This document shows positions 56,907 through 64,000 of a DNA stretch of 64,000 nucleotides, in pieces; position 1 is the first letter of the stretch; each line of letters starts with the position of its first letter. Both the position numbers and the translations under genes were made by a program. The DNA comes from Adiantum capillus-veneris (lineage: Eukaryota; Streptophyta; Polypodiopsida; Polypodiales; Pteridaceae): contig CM043953.1 in the NCBI GenBank assembly GCA_014529385.2, forward strand, positions 63,688,372 to 63,752,371, written 5' to 3'. The notes beneath the pieces are model-generated. The model was not told the origin of the DNA and made no database searches. It saw only the letters and a list, made by a program, of their open reading frames with translations.

Positions 56907-59278
56907 TGTCGGGGGATATGTGTTCGCTACGTGAGCCGGGTAGGCGCCGGGCCTGTGGCTGTGAGAGTTGTGAAAGAGAGAGAACAAGAACAACAGATGC
57001 AACTGACTCTGGAAATCACCGTAATCATCAATTAATTGATTAATACATTTGAGTACAACCTAATCTTTAGCCAAGGCGGGCTGTTAACAGCACCGTCACT
57101 TGGATCATATGCTTACGAGGAGTTAAAGCTCCCACTTTACAGAATTAACCGGGTCGTTAACGACACCGGGCTTAATAGAATGATTAATCAAACATTAGCT
57201 GATGACGGTGATGGAAACTCCCTCATGTCGCTTTATCTGGTTTGAGTTCCCTTAGATTCAGCAAGCTTCAATTCTGTTCAATGCCTCAGTTTTCATGCTT
57301 CAGTTACTGTCGATTATTATGCAGCTTTCTGCTTCTTATGCTTTGCACTGGCTCAATTGCCGCTCACAGGCTTTAACCTTCTCCTGCTCTTCAATTGCTA
57401 GCCGGAACTTTATCCCTTGCTTGGTCGATAGCCTTGTAAGAAAGATTATCCTCTCTCCTTGCTTAATTCCTTGCTCGATTTCTTCCCAACACACATGCAA
57501 AAGAAGCAGCTCCCCTTGCTTTAGTTTCCCGCTCTACTTTCATTCGATGAGCGTATTCTGCGTAACTTAAATTCCTCAGTTTGGTTGCCCTAATTCTTTC
57601 TCCTTTCTTAACTCACTTGAGAGAGAGAGATAGCCTTGCTCGGTCATCAGAGCTCTACTTCGAGAGCCTTCCTTCGAGTCTTTCTTTGAGCCTTGCTTTG
57701 GTCCTCGCCAAGCTTTTCTTCGCACTTCAATACGAGAGAGAGAACGAGAGGGATGGCAAGCCCTCCCCTTGAAGTCAAGAGCCTTCCCCTCTCTTGCTTC
57801 ATTCACCTCCTTGCCTTCGAGCTCCTTCCCCCTCTTCTCACGTTTTGCTTCCCTAAAAAAAATTTCATGCAAAAAAAACTCCCTATTATTAGCGTGCCTT
57901 CCCTAGGCAGTGGTGCCGGCGCTAATGACATGGCACGGGAGTCGACCCAATGACGTGGCAGTGGTGGGAGTGAGGTGCGCGAAATGTAGCGGGAGTGGCT
58001 CCAAAAACGTTCGCCCCAGCCTGCTCTTCAACTATCTCTTCACACAGGAGCTCGTCCAAGGTTCGAGCTGGCCGGCGCGACTCCAACTTCTCCCCCCTCG
58101 CTCTCTGTTCTCGCAGCTTCGACACCATGCTCCTTTTTTCTCCTTTGCTTACACACTTAAGCCCCTTTAATTTTTCTCTGGGCGGCCATTGGCTGAGCCT
58201 TTGAATTGGGAGGCCTTGGTTTGAGCCATTCCCTTGGGCGGCCATGCTGAGCCTTTGGGCGGGCGGCCGACTTAATGCCCTTGTAGGGCACCACATTTGG
58301 CATACACTTTGGCTTGGGCACCATTTAAGAGAACCACATTTGGGCATACATATCGACCAAGGCATTGCCAAGCTTCCTTCATTGGGCGGGCATTGGCATA
58401 CATGCCGGCCAAAGCTATGCAGTAGGCATTAAATTTGGCGTACATATCGATTAAAGCATCGCCAAGCACATCAACTTCGAATCCCCTTTGGCAGATTTAT
58501 TCCATTGCTTTGGGCACCACATTTGATACATATGCCGGCCAAAGCAATGCCAAGGACAACATTCTTCTCCAGCAAGACTTGACTAACAATATCTTCGTGC
58601 ATCTTATTGCCCATAGTAGCATCCCGAATAATGTCAAAATTACCGAGCTCAGCAGCGCCGACACCTGACACCGGACTCTGCCTGCCAGGCCGTAAATCCC
58701 TTTAGACTTCTCAAACTGCATAGAATGCATACGAACCCTACTAAGGAGGCCAAATTCTCAGATGGCATTCCGACCGAGCGGACCGGCCTGGCACGGAACC
58801 GACCCCCGACGAATCTTTAACGGTTAATATCTTGGCGACCGAAACTCCGATCACTGATATGAAAACACCGACGCGCTCCACAAAGTGAGCACTTCGGGCC
58901 CGTGCATTCATCCCATTTTTGTCACCTCAGCTGCAGTTGCTCAATCTGGTACAGATCTGCAATCGACTTAAACTTTAAACTGCCATAACTTCTTCATCGT
59001 AGCTCCAATCGACGAGCCGTAAAGACAGGCCGGTAGAGCACTTCAAGCACTACAATTCTAGATCATAAACTCCCATCCGTGCTCACTTCAAGCATAATCA
59101 TTTTTGGCAACATGAAGGCATCTGTTGGCCCTTTTAACCCGCATCTGGCATACATTAATCATTAAGCTTGGCCTTTTCATAAGCCCTCATCACTGACCAT
59201 TAATCAAGTAGGCTTCAAAGAAGCTTAGCTTGTATTTCTTTGCTCTTTTTCTCTACATGGCAGCGGAGCTGCATGACA
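56907..59278 (-). repeat. 3' LTR of element E (2372 bp)
   Basis: On the minus strand it starts TGTCATGCAGCTCCGCTGCC, an inverted repeat, and ends ACACATATCCCCCGACA. It contains GAGA-rich DNA (about 57610-57760) and PPR-like sequence at 58244-58680. Confidence 0.9.
58244..58680 (-). pseudogene. PLS-type PPR gene fragment inside the E 3' LTR
   Basis: The minus-strand frame 58471-58671 gives 'GAAELGNFDIIRD', 'KMHEDIVSQVLLEKNVVLG' and 'CIKCGA'. The next frame, 58272-58469, gives 'LGDALIDMYAKFNA', 'IALAGMYANARPMKEA' and 'KVYAKCGAL'. These are the wording and order of plant PLS-class PPR proteins (a unit ending in VLG.AL, then DMYAKCG), which act in organellar RNA processing and editing. The VYAKCGA phrase recurs at short distance, as if repeat units had collapsed. 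It is sense relative to the element and broken by a stop and frame changes; no full PPR array, E or DYW domain remains. Confidence 0.75.
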
Positions 59279-59291
59279 TTCACCCCCTCGG
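59279..59291 (-). other. Polypurine tract of element E
   Basis: CCGAGGGGGTGAA on the minus strand, directly before the LTR start TGTCATGCAGC. Confidence 0.8.
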
Positions 59292-59860
59292 AACCTGCAC
59301 AGCCTCCGGCCTGTGCCAACAGCACTTCAATATACATCTGCTTTAGGTACCTTAAGCTCTTTGCCATCATTAGACTCACTTAACTGGTAAACATATGAAA
59401 AATGAAATAAGGCTTATACCCTATCATCAATGTTCTAGCTTAATCATTAGGTAGCTGTCCATCAAAATTCTCTGAACTGTATCTGTCGTATCTTCAAAGC
59501 ATCCAATTATGAAAAACATGTTAAGTGAACCCCGCCAGACTCAAGTGCTCCAGTTAATGATGCACATGGCTTGACCATTAAGCTCTCTTTAAGGAACCCT
59601 GTCAAGCTCAAGTATGCCTTACTCTGTCTGCACAGGGAATGGCCGTCAAGTCCTTTACTTCAAGTTCTGTTAGCAGAACCAACTCAAAAGATGTGAAGAC
59701 ACTTCATCAATTGTCCAAAGAAATCAGCTGGAAGCCATCCATGTAATCTTATTGAATGCATAACCAAAGCTATTCTGACTTAGAATAATCTAAAAAACAA
59801 AACCTTGTACCATGCAACCTGCTACATCAGATAGCTGGTACTCTTCAAATCTGCAACTGG
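59292..59860 (-). other. 3' untranslated region of element E
   Basis: About 570 bases without coding signal between the acidic protein and the PPT. Confidence 0.6.
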
Positions 59861-59864
59861 CACT

Positions 59865-60110
59865 TTAGTAGCCCCCGGGATCAAACGGGAACCCAATCAT
59901 TTGCCCCACTGTGAGCATTCCTTTAAAAATTTTGCACCATCCTCCAGGATCATAGGGAATATACAAGAATTTCCAATCATTACAGCATAAACATAGATTA
60001 ACCCATAAATCTTCATACAAACCGCCTAGATCATATGGCATATAAGTCATTGCCCAGGACCATGCATACATCTGTCACCTCCTGGGTCAAAAGCTAGCTC
60101 AAAATCCCCT
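59865..60110 (-). repeat. ~75-bp tandem repeats coding the PYDPGG motif
   Basis: Motif copies FPFDPGG (about 59868-59890), IPYDPGG (about 59943), MPYDLGG (about 60018), LAFDPGG (about 60083) and LPYDVGD (about 60105) are spaced about 75, 75, 65 and 22 bases apart, with loosely similar sequence in between. Confidence 0.7.
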
Positions 60111-60772
60111 ACATCATAGGGTAACATCAGATCCCATATAGCATCAGGTAGCATCAGATACTGCCATATCCCCTGTGCAACTGGCTCATCCAATTGTTGA
60201 TCATCAATCACAGATAAACGCATTGGTGGTGCATCTTCACTCTCACTAGTATTGGAATCCAAATCATGCATGTCTGAATACATCAAGTCTCTGATAAAAT
60301 CCTCTTCATTAGGCTCAAAAGATGCATCTGAAAAAAATTCTCTATCTCGTAGAGGCTCAAAATCAAGTAGTGCATCATCTAACAACTGCATTAGATCATC
60401 ATCGACTGCATCTAAACAAACTTTCTCATGCATGAATCTAGATTGATTGCCATTCTTAGCATCTGTATTTGAGAACCCTTCCAAAGCTTCGTCCAATAAG
60501 CACATAAGGTCTAGGTCCACTGCTTCAGAAGGTCCCTCCATCTTGCACATCTTAGGCTGCTGTAAACTAGGATTTCCACATGTGACATGCATACTAAATG
60601 CTTCTGCTGTAAATTGCTCTTTAAGTATTTCACCCTCATCCAGATATCTTTGCACTTCTGTAGCACAAAGTTCAGCATGCACATTGAAAATTTTATCTAC
60701 TGCCCTGTCTGTATCATCGGCACAATGAAACCAATCATATTCATCAACAAGAGATTGCACTTCACTATGCAC

Positions 60773-61050
60773 CCCCTCTAAATCAGCATCATCAAATTCA
60801 TGATCATTCTACCTTAGTGTGAGCTGTGTGTCACAGATTCTCGATAGATAAGAAGTTTTATCCCTCTCTAAATCACCATCATCAAATTCAGGATTAGTCT
60901 GCCAGATTTGTAGCTCTAGGTCATGGAAGCGTGTCAAAGGAGTCTACACCCCTTCCAAATCTTCATAATCACATTCAAGATCAGTTTTCCAATTTAGTAG
61001 CTGTGCTTCACAAAATCTTGTCAATGAAGGAGTGTGCACCCCCTCTGAAT
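60773..61050 (-). repeat. ~90-bp tandem coding repeats, three units
   Basis: On the plus strand the units begin ACCCCCTCTAAATCAGCATC, ATCCCTCTCTAAATCACCATC-like and ACCCCTTCCAAATCTTC, followed by a partial fourth ACCCCCTCTGAATCAGC. Diverged by roughly a quarter to a third. Confidence 0.8.
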
Positions 61051-62101
61051 CAGCATTTTGCAGATCTTCAAGCACATACTCTTGCTTAGTCAAGTCCTCA
61101 AAATCTGGTACATCCAAATTCGATAAATCTGGTATACCAAAATCCATGGTCTTGTACCAGTATTTTCAATCACCTCTATGGTAGAATCTATACTAGAAAA
61201 ATTCTGCTCTAATTCTGAGTCAGTAGCAAAAGTATCAGCTGTAACCAAATCTTCCTGCATGTCTACTTGAATTTGGCTGCACTCATTTACCTGCAAAATT
61301 TCTTCTTGAGCTTTAGCCACTTCACTGTTTTGATCCCTTGATTTCTTTTCTTCAGGTATTGCATGCATAGGTTCTTTGCAAAATTCATTCTGTGTATTCC
61401 GAAATGCATGTGTAGATTCTTTGAAAAATTCACCCTGCGTATCCTGAAGCTGTAAAGCCTCACCCTCAAAGACTTCTACTTCATTCACAACATCTGCAAA
61501 ACCCAACTTTGCATACACAGCTTCAACTATGTCTTCATCATTAGCCTGTAAGAAGGTAGCATCCTGCACAATAAGCTCATCAATCATAGCTTCTAATTTT
61601 TATCGTACTTGTCCTCGGATATCTGCGTAGTCCGATAGACTTGAACTCTGTTCTTGATAGCTTTCATACTCCTCATAACGTGCTTGCACAATAGCCTCTT
61701 TGAAATACTCCCAGTCATCGTTGCAAGATTTGGTAACCTCTTGAATCTGCTGCTTTGCATCTGAACTCACTAACTACTCAAAAGATTTGATCATCAACTC
61801 TTCTGGTATCCCTCTTACCTTGGTCTCCAGCTCATAGCACTCTAGGTAGCCCTCTGGATCGTATCCATCAAAGAGTCGTCTCTCGTCATATACTGCATCT
61901 AGAGTTGCATCCAAAGCTTCATCCATTTGATTTTTCTTCTTTATGGTCTCTATTTCAAGCAGAGATCCTTGAACCAATTGAAGCATCTTTGAAAAATCTG
62001 GAACTGTTAACTTATCGTCAAAACCGTTCCCACTTAATTCTACAATCATCTTCATCATCTGCTCTAAATCCTCCATCTTAACCTCCCACCCCGGCTCGTT
62101 T

Positions 62102-62117
62102 CGCGTCGGGTTCACCA
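62102..62117 (-). other. Primer-binding site of element E (tRNA not assigned)
   Basis: On the minus strand TGGTGAACCCGACGCG, four bases inside the LTR. It starts with TGG as a PBS must and differs from both the Met and the Asp type used elsewhere in the window. A tRNA-Arg primer, as in some plant gypsy elements, is my guess. Confidence 0.6.
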
Positions 62118-62121
62118 AAGA

Positions 62122-64000
62122 TGTCGGGGGATATGTGTTCGCTACGTGAGCCGGGCAGGCGCCGGGCCTCTGGCTGTGAGAGGTGTGAAAGAGAGAGAAC
62201 AAGAACAACAGATGCAACTGACTCTGGAAATCACCGTAATCATCAATTAATCGATTAATACATTTGAGTACAACTTAATCTTTAGCCAAGGTGGGCTGTT
62301 AACAGCACCGTCACTTGGATCATCTGCTTACGAGGAGTTTAAGCTCCCACTTTACAGAATTAACTAGGCTGTTAACGACCCTTGGGTTAACAGAATGATT
62401 AATCAAACATTAGCTGATGACGGTGATGGAAACTCCCTCATGTCACTTTATCTGGTTTGAGTTCCCTTAGATTCAGCAAGCTTCAATTCTGTTCAATGCC
62501 TCAGTTTTAATGCTTCAGTTACTGTCGATTATTATGCAGCTTTCTGCTTCTTATGCTTTGCACTGGCTCAATTGCCGCTCACAGGCTTTAACCTTCTCCT
62601 GCTCTTCAATTGCTAGCCGGAACTTTATCCCTTGCTTGGTCGATAGCCTTGTAAGAAAGATTATCCTCTCTCCTTGCTTAATTCCTTGCTCGATTTCTTC
62701 CCAACACACATGCAAAAGAAGCAGCTCCCCTTGCTTTAGTTTCCCGCTCTACTTTCATTCGATGAGCGTATTCTGCGTAACTTAAATTCCTCAGTTTGGT
62801 TGCCCTAATTCTTTCTCCTTTCTTAACTCACTTGAGAGAGAGAGATAGCCCTGCTCGGTCATCAGAGCTCTACTTCGAGAGCCTTCCTTAGAGTCTTTCT
62901 TTGAGCCTTGCTTCGGTCCTCGCCAAGCTTTTCTTCGCCCTTCAATACGAGAGAGAGAACGAGAGGGATGGCAAGCCCCCCCCTTGAGGTCGAGAGCCTT
63001 CCCCTCTCTTGCTTCGTTCACCTCCTTGCCTTCGAGCTCCTTCCCCCTCTTCTCACGTTTTGCTTCCCTAAAAAAAATCTCATGCAAAAAAAAACTCCCT
63101 ACTATTAGCGTGCCTTCCCTAGGCAGTGGCGTCGACGCTAATGACGTGGCACGGGAGTCGACCCAATGATGTGGCAGTGGTGGGAGTGAGGTGCGCGAAA
63201 TGTAGCGGGAGTGGCTCCAAAAACGTTCGCCCCAGCCTGCTCTTCAACTATCTCTTCACACAGGAGCTCGTCCAAGGTTCGTCCAAGGTTCGAGTTGGCC
63301 GGCGTGACTACAACTTCTCCCCCCTCGCTCTCTGTTCGCAGCTTCGACGCCATGCTCCTTTTTTCTCCTTTGCTTACACACTTAAGCCCCTTTAATTTTT
63401 CTCTGGGAGGCCATTGGCTGAGCCTTTGAATTGGGCGGCCTTGGTTTGAGCCATTCCCTTGGGCGGCCATGCTGAGCCTTTGGGCGGGCGGCCGACTTAA
63501 TGCCCTTGTAGGGCACCACATTTGGCATACACTTTGGCTTGGGCACCATTTAAGAGAACCACATTTGGGCATACATATCGACCAAGGCATTGCCAAGCTT
63601 CCTTCATTGGGCGGGCATTGGCATACATGCCGGCCAAAGCTATGCAGTAGGCATTAAATTTGGCGTACATATTGATTAAAGCATCGCCAAGCACATCAAC
63701 TTCGAATCCCCTTTGGCGGATTTATTCCATTGCTTTGGGCACCACATTTGATACATATGCCGGCCAAAGAAATGCCAAGCACAACATTCTTCTCCAGCAA
63801 GCCTTGACTAACAATATCTTCGTGCATCTTATTGCCCATAGTAGCATCCCGAATAATGTCAAAATTACCGAGCTCAGCAGCGCCGACACCTGACACCGGA
63901 CTCTGCCTGCCAGGCCGTAAATCCCTTTAGACTTCTCAAACTGCATAGAATGCATACGAACCCTACTAAGGAGGCCAAATTCTCAGATGGCATTCCGACC
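62122..64000 (-). repeat. 5' LTR of element E, cut by the window edge
   Basis: Matches 56907-58785 closely. If it has the full length of the other copy, it should end near 64490, outside the window. Confidence 0.92.
63469..63905 (-). pseudogene. PLS-type PPR gene fragment inside the E 5' LTR
   Basis: Same segment as 58244-58680 with a handful of substitutions; here the frame reads 'EDIVSQGLLEKNVVLG', closer to the usual PPR wording than the other copy (SQVLL). The presence of the fragment in both LTRs means it was part of the element before insertion here. Confidence 0.75.

Larger units (their letters stand above)
59865..62076 (-). pseudogene. Acidic repeat protein of element E (~700 codons, degenerate)
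   Basis: Starts at an ATG at 62076 ('MEDLEQMMKMIVELSGNG'), 26 bases inside the PBS. It reads in one frame to about 61090 with just two stops (near 61774 and 61600), then through a frame change via 60944-61147 and 60047-60772 to 59865. It is very rich in Asp and Glu. Internal repeats: 'FFKESTHAF'/'FCKEPMHAI' (~15 residues); three ~30-residue units ending 'DYEDLEGV', 'DDGDLERD' and 'DDADLEGV' (60773-61040); 'DLMCLLDEALEGF'/'DLMQLLDDALLDF'; and four to five ~25-residue units with 'PYDPGG' or close variants at the C-terminus. No known domain; pI would be low. It occupies the gag place of the element. The few breaks suggest it was intact until recently. Confidence 0.6.
56907..64000 (-). mobile_element. 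Element E: pol-less LTR element with PPR-bearing LTRs and an acidic repeat protein
   Basis: Direct repeats at 56907-59278 and from 62122 to beyond the window are the LTRs. On the minus strand the right copy is followed by a PBS-like sequence and the left copy is preceded by a PPT. The interior is only 2843 bases (59279-62121) and codes a degenerate acidic protein without any pol domain. The LTRs (2372 bp) are unusually long for such a small interior and contain PPR-like coding sequence. Inserted in the coding region of F. By eye the LTRs differ at a few percent of positions, including a 12-base duplication near 63283. Confidence 0.85.

Noticed and set aside
57576-58371. ORFs in the E LTR (98 and 149 codons on the minus strand) and copies at 62791-63596
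   Set aside because: They are conserved only because the LTR is duplicated; no domain is seen apart from the PPR-like part listed separately.

Overview
This window is a land-plant nuclear sequence made almost entirely of LTR retrotransposons inserted into one another. The plant assignment rests on tRNA-Met and tRNA-Asp type primer-binding sites, on Ty3/gypsy polyproteins of plant type, on a DUF4216-like gene fragment with plant-type splice signals, and on three pentatricopeptide-repeat (PPR) gene fragments. Long CT and CA microsatellites, very large non-coding elements and PLS-type PPR wording ('MYAKCG', 'SQGLLEKNVVLG') would suit a large fern-like genome, but that last step is inference. I see no intact host gene, no tRNA or rRNA gene and no CRISPR array.

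Layout. 1-4060: a decayed minus-strand gypsy element (RT end, RNase H, integrase and tail remnants). 4187-5824: a minus-strand solo LTR related to element H. 5830-10768: element G, of which only the 5' LTR end, the PBS and non-coding sequence can be seen. 10775-19687: element H, a nearly complete chromodomain-type Ty3/gypsy element with both LTRs, a 6-bp target duplication, and a gag-pro-pol broken by frameshifts and one stop. 19694-21183: older sequence holding a minus-strand DUF4216/CACTA-associated gene fragment with clean splice sites.

From 21184 to the right edge everything lies inside one old gypsy element, A. Its pieces are: 5' LTR, PBS and gag (21184-25403), protease and linker (37756-39515), and RT-RNase H-integrase (50718-53681). 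Three insertions split it. B (25404-37750) has tRNA-Asp type priming, no pol and an intact 302-residue ORF. B carries element C (31529-37399) in its own 3' LTR; C is copia-like and contains an antisense PPR fragment. D (39516-50717, minus strand) is 11.2 kb and essentially non-coding. F (53682 rightward, minus strand) has an LTR related to that of A and a coiled-coil ORF next to it. Element E (56907 to beyond 64000, minus strand) sits inside F; it has 2.37-kb LTRs that each contain a PPR fragment, and a pol-less interior coding a long acidic repeat protein. Exact 5-bp target duplications support B (CCTCC), C (GTGTG) and D (GAAGG).

How they work together: only H and A carry pol, and both copies are broken, so B, C, D and E could only have moved with enzymes supplied from elsewhere. 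A, B and D share the tRNA-Asp primer type, and A, B, D, E and F share an unusual inverted repeat at the very start of the LTR. This suggests, but does not prove, that related machinery mobilised several of them.
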